In this document: positions 22,186 through 31,813 of the stretch, piece by piece
Layout: each line of letters opens with the position of its first letter
How positions within the stretch are numbered: position 1 is the stretch's first letter
NCBI RefSeq assembly: GCF_000004825.1
Contig: NW_008805071.1
Span: forward strand, 2,046,001 to 2,110,000
Source of the DNA: Heterostelium album PN500
Taxonomy: Eukaryota > Evosea > Eumycetozoa > Acytosteliales > Acytosteliaceae
Reading direction: 5' to 3'
DNA length: 64,000 bases
Position numbers and translations under genes: made by a program
Notes under the pieces: generated by a model
The model's input: only the letters and a program-made list of their open reading frames with translations
The model's database searches: none
What the model was told of the DNA's origin: nothing

Positions 22186-23275
22186 ATGGTATATGTTTAT
22201 TTTGAACATCAAGGTAATTAAATTATTTTATATTTTTTCTTTTTTTTTTTTTTGATTAATTAACTAATGATGATTGATCATTTTAGTTGCATCATTATGC
22301 GGTGTACATTGTTTGAATACACTGTTGCAAGGTAGTTACTTTACTGCTGTAGATCTAGCGAATGTAGCGCATGAATTGGATGAAAAAGAGAGAGATGTAA
22401 TGTTACAGGCTGGCGTCGATTCTTCTGATTTCATAAAGTTTGCTGCTGTATGTTGTTTGTTTTGTTGTTGTTGATGATTTTTTTAAAAAAAAAATATGAG
22501 AATCCAATTCAAAACAAATGTTAATCCAATTCGATGATTAACTATATATATAGGAAGGCAGTGGAAATGTAGCGGACGATGGATTCTACTCGGTTCAGGT
22601 GCTAGAGAAAGCATTGTCATCATTCAACTTGACTTGTACTTCTATTAATAATAAAGAGAATGCCGATGTTATTGCGAATCCACTGAAGGAGAATGGCTTT
22701 ATGTGTAACTTGCAGCAGCATTGGTTCACTCTCAGAAAGATCGAGGGTAAGTGGTTCGATGTCAATTCACTCAAGAAACAGCCAACGTTCCTCTCTGACT
22801 TTTATGTAAGTCTCTACCTGGAAACACTGCGCCAGCAAGGTTGGAGTATATTCGTGGTGCGTGGTGACTATCCTGCGATCATTCCTTTCTCAACGGCCGA
22901 ACTAGGCAAATGGGTCGACGTCGATCCAACAGTAAGCAAGCCACCAACATCACAGCAACAACAACAACCAAACAGATCCATGGTAGATCTCGAAGAATTC
23001 GATCCAGACTTGGAGGAGGCACTTAAATTAAGTTTAAAATATTCAGAGTATGTTTATTGTGCTATCACACAATTTGGTTAATTTAAATCATCTTACTTAT
23101 TATTATTTTAATATACAATAGTGATAATGAAGCATATCGGCCAATGAATCAGAGAAGAAACGATTCAAATGAACCATACACTTTAATAGAGGTAGATGAA
23201 TACGAGCAGATTATCGATGATGATGAAGATGAAGATTTAAAGTTGGCAATTGAAGCTAGTTTGAATCAATCATAG
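22186..23275 (+). CDS. atxn3: Josephin-domain deubiquitinase, ataxin-3 homolog
   Basis: Exons 22186-22213, 22287-22447, 22554-23047 and 23122-23275 encode 278 residues. The Josephin domain opens MVYVYFEHQVASLCGVHC; the catalytic triad falls at Cys14, His119 (QQHWFTLRKI) and Asn134 (WFDVNSL), the same numbers as in human ataxin-3. Gln9 is also conserved. Two ubiquitin-interacting motifs follow: LEEALKLSLKYS and EDLKLAIEASLNQS. A short Gln5 run sits between the Josephin domain and the first motif, unlike the C-terminal polyQ of human ATXN3. The enzyme trims ubiquitin chains, with preference for long or mixed K63 chains, and works with p97/VCP; those roles come from family knowledge. Confidence 0.93.
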
Positions 23276-23757
23276 TCATTTACAACTAAAGTTGGTACCA
23301 ACAGTTGAACTGTACTCATAATATTCGCTAAAGATAACAAATCTTCATTACATTTTTCAGTTTAACAATCACATATTCAGTTTTTTTTTTTCAATTTTCA
23401 ATTAATTAATATATGTCAACTGATATTAAATTAAAATTTTCATAGATTCCATGATTTTTTCGAAGCTGCTTAAAGATGAGTCTGAAAGTGTAATTGAATA
23501 TTTTTTATTCTCAAAATGGGCTGGGAAACAGATTAAAACCAATTAATAAATTTTTAAAAAGAAAATACTGTTTTAACTAAATGATATATTTATTTACAAT
23601 AATCAACAGTTGATAGAAATATGTTATTATATTAAAACACTTTGTATATATATAATACTTTTTCTTTTTTTTTTTTATATTTATATTTCTATTTATATTT
23701 ACATTTATTTATTTATTTAATTTATTTAATTTATTAAATTCTATAAAAACAACAAAA
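23276..23757. other. Intergenic, about 480 bases
   Basis: AT-rich. The last 110 bases before the HutG start are T/A runs typical of dictyostelid promoters. No gene seen. Confidence 0.5.
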
Positions 23758-24738
23758 ATGCATTTAGATAAAATTTGGAGTGGTAGATCTGATACAGAGA
23801 GCGAAGATTCTAAAAGAATTTATAATATCGTTCAGTTTGCAGATGATGATGGTGCCAGTTTGAATGACTATCAAAATGCAACTGCATTACTAGGATTCTG
23901 TTGTGATGAAGGAGTAAAGCGTAATCAAGGAAGAATCGGAGCTGCATCGGCACCAAATGAAATAAAGCGTATTTTAGCAAATCTACCTGCACATCAACAC
24001 CAGGTGGTATATGATGCCGGTAATGTTGAATGTTTGAACGGTGAGATGGAACAGGCTCAGCACGAACTCAGTAACAAAATTACGGATCTTCTACAGAGCA
24101 ATGCATTCCCCATTGTTTTGGGAGGTGGACACGAAGTTGCCTATGCCAGTTTCATGGGATTGCAACAGTACCTCGATGCCGTCGGAGATCAACGAGCAAT
24201 ATTGATTATCAATTTCGATGCTCATTTCGATTTACGCACCAACAGGGAACCGAATTCCGGAACATCTTTCAATCAGATTGCAGAGTTTTGTGCATCTAGA
24301 AATCAACCCTTCACCTACCATTGCTATGGTGTCAGTCAGCTGAGCAATACAGCGAATCTTTTTACTCGCGCGAAACAACTGAATGTAAATTATATACTGG
24401 ATACCGACATGCAAGAGCGATTCCTAGAGAAAAACATCTCGCTACTGGAGCAAACTCTTGAAAAATATGATCATGTATATCTGACTGTAGATCTGGATGT
24501 ATTGCCGGCTTATATATGTCCAGCAGTGTCAGCACCAGCTGCTTATGGTGTATCACTGGTTGTACTCGAAGAAATGATTAAAGTCATACGTGACAGTAAA
24601 AAATTGAGAGTTGCAGACATTGCTGAATACAACCCACGCTTTGATCAAGATTCAATCACAGGTAAAGTTGCAGCACGTATCGCCTATACATTATTTTCGA
24701 AAACAACAGCAACAACAACAGCGACGACAATGTTTTAA
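23758..24738 (+). CDS. hutG: Formimidoylglutamase-like ureohydrolase (HutG type)
   Basis: A single exon encodes 326 residues of the arginase/agmatinase/formiminoglutamase fold. The six manganese ligands are all present: His125 (LGGGHE), Asp154, His156 and Asp158 (NFDAHFD), and Asp245 and Asp247 (TVDLDVL). LLGFCCDEGVKRNQGRIGAA and APAAYGVS are typical of HutG rather than arginase. HutG splits N-formimino-L-glutamate to glutamate and formamide, the last step of histidine breakdown. The intronless structure among intron-bearing neighbours and the strongly bacterial flavour suggest possible lateral acquisition; this would need a tree. A Thr/Ala-rich tail (TTATTTATT) looks like a lineage-specific addition. 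Confidence 0.85.
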   Translation: MHLDKIWSGRSDTESEDSKRIYNIVQFADDDGASLNDYQNATALLGFCCDEGVKRNQGRIGAASAPNEIKRILANLPAHQHQVVYDAGNVECLNGEMEQAQHELSNKITDLLQSNAFPIVLGGGHEVAYASFMGLQQYLDAVGDQRAILIINFDAHFDLRTNREPNSGTSFNQIAEFCASRNQPFTYHCYGVSQLSNTANLFTRAKQLNVNYILDTDMQERFLEKNISLLEQTLEKYDHVYLTVDLDVLPAYICPAVSAPAAYGVSLVVLEEMIKVIRDSKKLRVADIAEYNPRFDQDSITGKVAARIAYTLFSKTTATTTATTMF

Positions 24739-26243
24739 TAAAACTTTAACCACCCTTACCAATTTACCACCATCAAAAATAGTGAAACAAATCTGATTGA
24801 ATAGATGTTTTTTTTTAAATGTGATTTATTATTTTGCAACAAGGTTATTATAATTTTGCTATTTTTTGTGAATCTAAGTTTTTTTAGTGACAGTGTTTGT
24901 TTAATCACTGAAATAACATCATTTCTCTGTATAGAGTGTGGTTGAACACGTACTCAGTAGCATGTTATCACAATTGAGGCAAATTTACTAAAAATAAACT
25001 TGAATAATTAATTTGGTATCATAAATATTATTATTAATAAGTTAATATTAATATTTATTAACATAAATAAAATTAATATTAACAATAATATAATATTACT
25101 TTCAATCAATGTTGTTGATGGATACATTGATCAAAAAACATTTTTAATTGGTATTTCGTTCAATTAATTTAATATAGAATATTATAAATAGTGAACCTAA
25201 AAATAAAATAAATTTCAGTACAATATTTAAATATAAAAATAATGTATGATATCATGTTGTTTAATAAAAATCATAACATTTGTAAAATCCATTGATGATG
25301 CGATAGATTAATTAATTTAATTAATATGTAACAGATAGATCATAGATTTTATTAGTTAAAAAAAGAAACTTTTACTTTGAAAAATTTCGATTGATACATA
25401 GTTACAATGTATAATAAATAAATCCACAACTCGAATACTCCATATTGTCTCTCTAAACACAATCATTATTCACACCCCACTTTCAGACGCACAAACTCGC
25501 ATAACCACCCTACATAACCACACTCTGTTTTTATTGATGGACCACTTACTCTATTACTCTATAACCACCATATTAGATTTTGTCGACACTTATTTATCAT
25601 TCATTAATAATTGTTATAAATTTGGTTGTATATTTCTGAATCAAAGTCATTAATTATAATCTATATTGACAATTCATTTTTTTTTGTGCTAGCAGGAAAC
25701 TAAAAGGTTCCCACTCAATTAATAAGTTGACATTCAATTGGTATATAATAAATGATTTTGACAATATCCAGAATCATTAATTAGAATTACACAAAAATTT
25801 TTATTTATATACGGAGGTGATGATACAAACATAGTGATGTGAGATGTGATTCTAATTTGGGGTTGTCAAGACGTATATAAAAAATTCGATTTGATATTCA
25901 CTTAACACCCACTACAACAAAGAGTAAAGAATATTTTTCAATCACTTATTTTTTTACTCTCTCCACATAAAGATATTTTTTGGTTTTATTGGTAATTTCC
26001 TCACTTGTTTTACTTTTTTATTAATTATTTAATTAATTATTGATACTTTTTGTTTTGTTTTTTATTAATAACTTTTGATACCTATGTATTCATTCTGACC
26101 TAATCATAATTTTAATTTTGAAATTTCCAATAATCATATATAAATTTATATATAATTTTTTTATTCCTTTAACATTTTAAATTAACTTATATAATCCACT
26201 TTTTTATTATTTTTTTTATATAGTTTAATATTAATTTTTAAAA
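24739..26243. other. Intergenic, 1.5 kb, with promoter elements
   Basis: The region is AT-rich, with a C/A-rich block (about 25424-25570) holding CACCCC and ACCACCC motifs like the G-box/GBF sites of developmental dictyostelid promoters. A TATA box lies at 25874. A GGTAAT at 25990 and TATATAG at about 26218 might bound a 5' UTR intron of the next gene. No other gene seen. Confidence 0.45.
25874..25883 (+). promoter_or_regulatory. TATA box of the 26244 gene
   Basis: TATATAAAAA follows a GT-rich block (GATGTGAGATGTG, TTGGGGTTG) and is followed by the oligo-T/CA-rich leader usual in dictyostelids. This is the only strong TATA in the gap. Confidence 0.4.
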
Positions 26244-26552
26244 ATGGTTTTCTTAAAAAGAAGCCATATTTATAAAAGAAGAGCTGAAAACCTTGCTCAA
26301 AAGAAAATAGAATATGAATTAAGATTAAAAAAATTCATTGCAATCACCGGAAGAACAGCCCAAATTGAGAAATTAATGGATTTTGCTTTGAAAAAATATA
26401 ACAATGCCTACCAAGAAAACCAAAGACTAAAGGAATTCCTGACAATGTTGAAAGAAAATAATCAAAACAATCCAGATTCAATTCAAGAAATTCAACAATT
26501 TCTAAATTTAAACAATAATTATAATAATTTTAATTATACTCAAGATAATTAA
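26244..26552 (+). CDS. Small basic coiled-coil protein, unknown
   Basis: A single exon encodes 102 residues. It is basic and helical at the N-terminus (KRSHIYKRRAENLAQKKIEYELRLKKF), has a predicted amphipathic helix in the middle (LMDFALKKYNNAYQENQRLKEFLTML), and ends in an Asn-rich tail. The ATG lies in an AAAA-ATG context, favoured in dictyostelids, and a TATA box with developmental-type elements lies about 360 bases upstream. No family recognised. It may be a lineage-specific gene expressed in development (inference from the promoter). Confidence 0.6.
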   Translation: MVFLKRSHIYKRRAENLAQKKIEYELRLKKFIAITGRTAQIEKLMDFALKKYNNAYQENQRLKEFLTMLKENNQNNPDSIQEIQQFLNLNNNYNNFNYTQDN

Positions 26553-26851
26553 ATAATTATATATATATAATTATCAAATTAAATTACCTATCTATCTATC
26601 TACACTTATTATTATTATAATAATATAATTTTTAAATCACTGTATTTTTTCCACAACCATAGATAATGGATTAAAGTGGTTCTTATTCTTATCTGTGCAA
26701 CTTAGAAATATATATATATACAAACAAAATAGATATTCATATAAAAGCAATTTTAAATAATAAAAAAGAACATAGATTATCCTCCATTTTTTATCAATAA
26801 TCTTTAAAGAAATAACAAGTTTATAATTATAATTATTTTTATTATTATATA
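26553..26851. other. Convergent intergenic spacer
   Basis: AT-rich spacer with (TATC)n and (TA)n between two convergent genes. No other feature seen. Confidence 0.5.
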
Positions 26852-27371
26852 TTAAACAAATGGTACTAAAATATTATATAATTTCCAATCCTTGTAGATT
26901 CTATTAAAGTTGGATACAGAACGTTTACTTTTGAAGTTTCTCCATAGGAATGGTATCCATTGTTTGAAAGATAGCTTTTTGAATTTATGTAGGATATCAA
27001 CGGTGAGTGTGTCGGTGTAAATAACATAGAGTTGCCACAATAGAATACAGCTAATCGGTATTAACACCAAGATTGTACAGAGAAATATATAGTTGTGCTT
27101 GCCAAGATATCCACATAGTCGAGTATTGTCATTCAATATACAATGTTGGAATGGTAGCCAAGAGAGTTTAGCTGCATACAACACTCCCAGAGTTGTATAT
27201 ATCAAAAAGTTGATAAAGTAACTATGATTTCTGCTACCAACACAGTTTGATACGAAAGGACAATGATGATCCATCTTATCCACACATCTCTTACAGATCT
27301 TACAATGATATGAGTTATTTCTTTTAGTTGATCCACATTGTTTACAATATTGTTGTACTTCTTGTTGACTA

Positions 27372-27424
<53 letters not shown>

Positions 27425-27787
27425 GTTGTTGTTGTTGTTATTATTATTGATAGGTAGTTTTAAATAGGATGTTACAGTTATGGAATAAAGATAATAAGTC
27501 AAGATGTTGGCAACCAAACCAAAACAAACTAAACAGTTCAAGTGATACCATATCGATAGTTGATCTAGATCATATGTTGCCAAGTAGTATGGGAAGTACA
27601 CTGTATACCAAAGATAGACTGCGACAAACACCAAAGTAGTAATGAAAAATACTAATATGTAACCCACTAACTTTTGTGCTATTCTACCTATCTTTGCATT
27701 TGGGAATAAACTATTCAACAAATCAGTGATCAGAGGTAATAATATAATGAAAACTGTTAAACAAACAAAATTAAATATATCTAACAT
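26852..27787 (-). CDS. DHHC-type palmitoyltransferase
   Basis: A single exon encodes 311 residues with four hydrophobic segments (about residues 4-25, 38-62, 82-106 and, after the cysteine-rich domain, 190-215 and 230-255, the last two bracketing the usual TM3-TM4 loop). The cysteine-rich domain reads YCKQCGSTK, YHCKICKRCVDKMDHHCPF and NCVGSRNHSYF, with the catalytic DHHC intact. The enzyme attaches palmitate to cysteines of membrane proteins, usually at Golgi, endosome or plasma membrane. A run of about 25 Asn codons (ATT repeats on the plus strand) sits just before the DHHC domain in the cytosolic loop. The C-terminal tail is basic and short. Confidence 0.9.
27374..27437. repeat. (AAT)n/(AAC)n trinucleotide repeat coding for poly-Asn
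   Basis: About 17 ATT units are followed by GTT units on the plus strand, read as Asn codons in the palmitoyltransferase. Such runs are characteristic of dictyostelid genomes. Confidence 0.8.
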
Positions 27788-29145
27788 CTTGTCTTGTCAT
27801 TTATTTATAATCAAATATGTATACATATAAATTTTTCAAAAATAAAAAAAAAATCTAAAAAAAAAAAAAGTTTACGTTTTTTTTATTTTTATTTATTTTA
27901 TATATTAAATATATAAAATAATAATATTAAATAAAATAAAAATGAACAAAATAATCTTTATTTAATATTGAAATGTAAATATAAATTAAATTAAATTAAT
28001 TTAATTTTTTTGTTACCATTTTAACAGTGTTTAAAAAAATTATAATTAAAAAAACTAGTTTTTTAATAATAAAAATTCTTTTATTTTTTTTTTTGTAATG
28101 AAGGTCCCTCGATTACACTTAAACCCATCATTTTACATTAATTTTCGGGGATTATTTTATAGTGAAAGTGGGGGTTCTATCGTTTTGTTGGTTCCAAAAA
28201 AAACAAAAGTTTGATACCACAAACTCTCATGGATAACATCGAACCAAACAACGCCCCAAAACATAAAATTTAATGGTCATCACCAAAAGGTTTATGAGCC
28301 GACTGGGTCTTACAAACAACTAATAAATGAAACCTCCCCCTTATATTTTTGAAATTTATTAATCAACTGAATTTAAAATGTTAAAGTGTTTTGTTTACTC
28401 AGTGTATCCTATTCAACTTAATCAAATCACAACCAATGTTTTGTAGATTTCATTCATGTTTCAAAGTTCCGTTTTGTACAAATAATTAAACTGTAAAATT
28501 ACATAAAAAGTACAACAATAGTAAAGAAAAGAGCAGAGCAGAGCATAGAACAAGCACAAATCCTAATTAATCTATTCATAACAACAATAAAGTTCACCAC
28601 CAACTTTTGTCAACTTACACAAAATCTCTTTTCCCAAATTAACTACTTATCATCAATACCGTTCAATTTCAAGTTCAATTTCAAAACTTGTTGTTTTTCT
28701 TTTAATAATATTAATATTGAACTTTACAATACTAGTAAAAATAGTACTAATAATAATTTAATCATTGTGCAGTTGTATATAAATGTGTGTTATTTAATAA
28801 TAGTAAAAGTTGTATTCCCAAAGTCTAAAAATACTAAACACACAACACACACATTGATCAATTTTCCATCAGTGTCTTTATTTATTACCATCCTCCATCT
28901 AATCAACAAATAATACTGTTTTTTTTTTATTACAATTATTACTTTTATTTATTATATTTATCTATTTGTTTTTATTTATTATTACCATCAATCTATTCAA
29001 TTTTACTATATTATCTCTATCAAATAATAATACGAAATATAATATTACCTACCCATAACATATTTATATATACTATATTTTATTTCTAAAGGAATATAAA
29101 TTATATTATTATTTATATTATTTATATATTAATATTAATTTAACA
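27788..29145. other. Intergenic, 1.36 kb, divergent promoter region
   Basis: Between divergent genes. A more GC-rich block at about 28100-28350 contains GTGGGGGTTC (about 28169) and CCTCCCCC (about 28332), which are G-box-like elements in opposite orientation. The remainder is AT-rich with CA-rich leader-like sequence near 28820-28860. A TACCCATAAC near 29050 resembles the snRNA upstream element DUSE but precedes an mRNA start. No gene seen. Confidence 0.45.
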
Positions 29146-30630
29146 ATGCCATCTACAACAATAATTACACAATCATCATTAAATTTACAATTGTTACCTA
29201 AATTGGTTGGTGGGTGTGAAAAACCCAATTTCATTATAAATACAAACAATGCTATAAAGTTACCGTATGTCGTTCAATTAATTATTTTGGATCATTGCAT
29301 GAGTGATTCCATTCTCAGTAGAAAGTGGAAGTTGTCACTCTCGTTAGTCAGTTGGTCTTTTCACACGATGGTCTCTAAACTCTTTCACAAACTTCGATAC
29401 AGAGCACTAGACGATATAGCGTGCCACTTGAACTCTAGATTCTCTGTGCTAAAGTCTATCAACTCTATCAAGGCTATCGATTCATCGCTAGACACTCTCA
29501 AGTTTGTCAACATCGATTTGACCAACCTCACACAACTCACCATTAAATCCGACATTACCGTATCGACACTGCAGCTGGCCGGTCATATCCACTCTCTCAC
29601 TTCACTCTCACTGCTTAACCCGGTCGATAGTGCCGATACAATTGTATCGTTCCTAAATCAACTGTGTCGTATCAACGACAACAGCGACGACCAGAGCAAT
29701 CCAATTGAGTATCTCGAGATACAAAATATAATGATTGGAAACTGGCAATCTATTGTTGACTTTATGTTTAAGAAGCGTGCCAGTCTGAGGCATCTGGTTC
29801 TCGGTATTATTGATAGCGGTGGCCTGGATTTGCTCATGAAGAATCTTACACCTCTGGATTTCCGACAGCTTGAAACCATCGATATCTGGGCAAGAGGTGA
29901 TATGGCTGCTTTTGGCAAACATGTTTCGACATTCCCTAGTCTGCGGTCTCTAAACCTCTCGAGATGCAACCAATTCAACTCATTGGAACAATCGCTACAA
30001 GGCAACCAAACGATAACACGTCTATCTCTTCCACAGATTCAATCGCCACTCGAATTCAGATACAAAGGTGACATTGAACAGTGGATCAGTTCAATGCCAA
30101 CGCTTTCCTACTTAAAGCTATCACCTATCTATTTAATGGATAACAACAGCAACAGCAGCAACAGTAACAGTAACAGTAATAATCAATGTAATATCAAATT
30201 AAATGTAAATGAATTAGAGTTGGAACCGTTCAATTCGAATTCAATAGACTCAAACAATCAGCTGCAACTAAGCAGTGATTCGAATATTAAGCATCTTAAG
30301 CTTTCTTTTACGGGTTTGGAGAGAAAGTACAACAAGATGCTCTGCCAATTCATCAGTCATAACAAATGCCTGCGGAAATTGACATGTGACTACAGCGATG
30401 AACTATTACATTCACTCTATATCAACACCTCAATAGAATCACTTTATTTCTTAAATGTACCAAGATCAAAACTAGCAACCATAATGAACAACATTCAACA
30501 AAACAACAAATCAATAAGATCTATCTTTATTCCAATGATTGCAATTGACGATACCCCAAGCGATTTTAATGAATTTAAATATTGTCCAAGTTCAAAATCA
30601 TATTATTTCTTTAGAGAAATTAATCTTTAA
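29146..30630 (+). CDS. F-box/LRR-like protein (dictyostelid type)
   Basis: A single exon encodes 494 residues. Residues about 38-80 (LPYVVQLIILDHCM...LSLSLVSWSFHTMVSKLFHKLRY) have the pattern of a divergent F-box: a Leu-Pro start, then the VSW/CKRW-like core and a basic end. From about residue 110 there are irregular leucine-rich repeats (LKFVNIDLTNLTQLTI, LRHLVLGII, LRSLNLSRCNQF, LSYLKLSP, IKHLKLSF, LRKLTCDY). A Ser/Asn repeat interrupts them near residue 330. Dictyostelids carry large families of this kind; most are predicted SCF substrate adaptors, but the targets are unknown. No evidence of truncation. Confidence 0.7.
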   Translation: MPSTTIITQSSLNLQLLPKLVGGCEKPNFIINTNNAIKLPYVVQLIILDHCMSDSILSRKWKLSLSLVSWSFHTMVSKLFHKLRYRALDDIACHLNSRFSVLKSINSIKAIDSSLDTLKFVNIDLTNLTQLTIKSDITVSTLQLAGHIHSLTSLSLLNPVDSADTIVSFLNQLCRINDNSDDQSNPIEYLEIQNIMIGNWQSIVDFMFKKRASLRHLVLGIIDSGGLDLLMKNLTPLDFRQLETIDIWARGDMAAFGKHVSTFPSLRSLNLSRCNQFNSLEQSLQGNQTITRLSLPQIQSPLEFRYKGDIEQWISSMPTLSYLKLSPIYLMDNNSNSSNSNSNSNNQCNIKLNVNELELEPFNSNSIDSNNQLQLSSDSNIKHLKLSFTGLERKYNKMLCQFISHNKCLRKLTCDYSDELLHSLYINTSIESLYFLNVPRSKLATIMNNIQQNNKSIRSIFIPMIAIDDTPSDFNEFKYCPSSKSYYFFREINL

Positions 30631-30934
30631 ATAAATTTAATAAATAATTATTTAAAAATGAACCTATCATGATAACACCACTCCATACTCTTATTCAACA
30701 CAACACTGCAGTGCAATCATTTTTAAAGGACAAAATAGGAAAAACACTTCTTCAATGTCTAAGAAGATTCTATTAACTAAACACAAATTAATTCAAATTT
30801 CACATCACGTTCGTCTTTTAACGTTAAAAGATAATAAATCATTTTAAACTCCAAACCATCTTGTTCTTATATTGTCATTTAGATAATCTCTTTTTTTTTG
30901 TCTAGACAGAATGATATGATATCTATTGAATTTA
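30631..30934. other. Convergent intergenic spacer
   Basis: Spacer between convergent genes with a perfect CGTTAAAAG-type inverted pair near 30817-30831 (CTTTTAACGTTAAAAG). No gene seen. Confidence 0.5.
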
Positions 30935-31537
30935 TTAAACACTTAAGTTAATATGTATTTCAATATGATGATTATCTATATTATAAATTGATTCTTGAGG
31001 TAGTTGTCTTAATGCTTCTTCTCTTTGGTGGGTGGCCAAGAGTTGATAGATTGTTTTGCATTTCGGTGTGATGTCTTCGATTGATACGATCCATTCATTG
31101 AGATACTTGGTGACAGCAACACCGGATAGACCGATTTGAATCGATCGATAGGGGAGTGCTTTGAGGTCGATATCTTTCTCTGGATCCCATTGTATGCGAA
31201 CGGGTTGCGAGAGTAGCTGCTCACGATGTTCCTCTCTTTGCTCTGCAGATATCGAGAGGTGTTGTGACAGCGATGAATTCTGTAGAGCCCATTCGAAGCC
31301 TTCTCTCTTTATTCTTATTGCAAGAATACACTCTTGGTTGTGTTTGGTTGCCCAGCCACTACGATACATCATCCAGAGAAACGATGGTTTAACCCATGTC
31401 ATACGATCGATCTTAAAACCGGGACATCCTATAAACGATTGATTCTTCACTGCATATCTTCCAATAACGGAATTGAATGCTTGATAAAGAGTGATTGTGG
31501 TATCATCGTAAATTGCTCTAATTATTCTTTCTTTCAT
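30935..31537 (-). CDS. DUF4291 family protein
   Basis: A single exon encodes 200 residues, the full length of the family. Diagnostic stretches are RAIYDDTTITLYQAFN, RMTWVKPSFLWMMYRSGWATK, QECILAIRIKREGFEWAL, VRIQWDPEKDIDLKALPYRSIQIGLSG and YLNEWIVSIEDITP. DUF4291 proteins occur in many bacteria and scattered fungi and protists, and their function is unknown; the fold is thought to be ADP-ribosyltransferase- or tRNA-ligase-unrelated in any proven way, so no activity is claimed. Intronless and patchily distributed, the gene is a candidate for lateral transfer. It is divergent from Cactin with 276 bases between the starts. Confidence 0.85.
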   Translation of the reverse strand: MKERIIRAIYDDTTITLYQAFNSVIGRYAVKNQSFIGCPGFKIDRMTWVKPSFLWMMYRSGWATKHNQECILAIRIKREGFEWALQNSSLSQHLSISAEQREEHREQLLSQPVRIQWDPEKDIDLKALPYRSIQIGLSGVAVTKYLNEWIVSIEDITPKCKTIYQLLATHQREEALRQLPQESIYNIDNHHIEIHINLSV

Positions 31538-31813
31538 TTTAATTATAAGTAATAAATATGTATGTTTTACTCTAAAATGAAATAACTATTATATTTTAAA
31601 AATACTAAATGTTTACAATATCTATATATGTATTTATTATTATCACTATTCATTTACTTATTGATATATTCGTTTTTTATTAAAATATCTTGGTGTCAAA
31701 TTTTCAACAATCAAATAATGCCAAAAAAGTTCAAATTAAAAAGACAAAAAATTTTTTTTTTTTTTTAATTTAATACCTGTAATAACTATTTATTATTCAT
31801 AACTGAAAAAAAT

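Noticed and set aside
29050-29060. TACCCATAAC resembling the DUSE element of dictyostelid snRNA/class I RNA genes
   Set aside because: The F-box/LRR-like ORF begins 95 bases downstream and no structured RNA is evident at the expected distance; a chance match is more likely.
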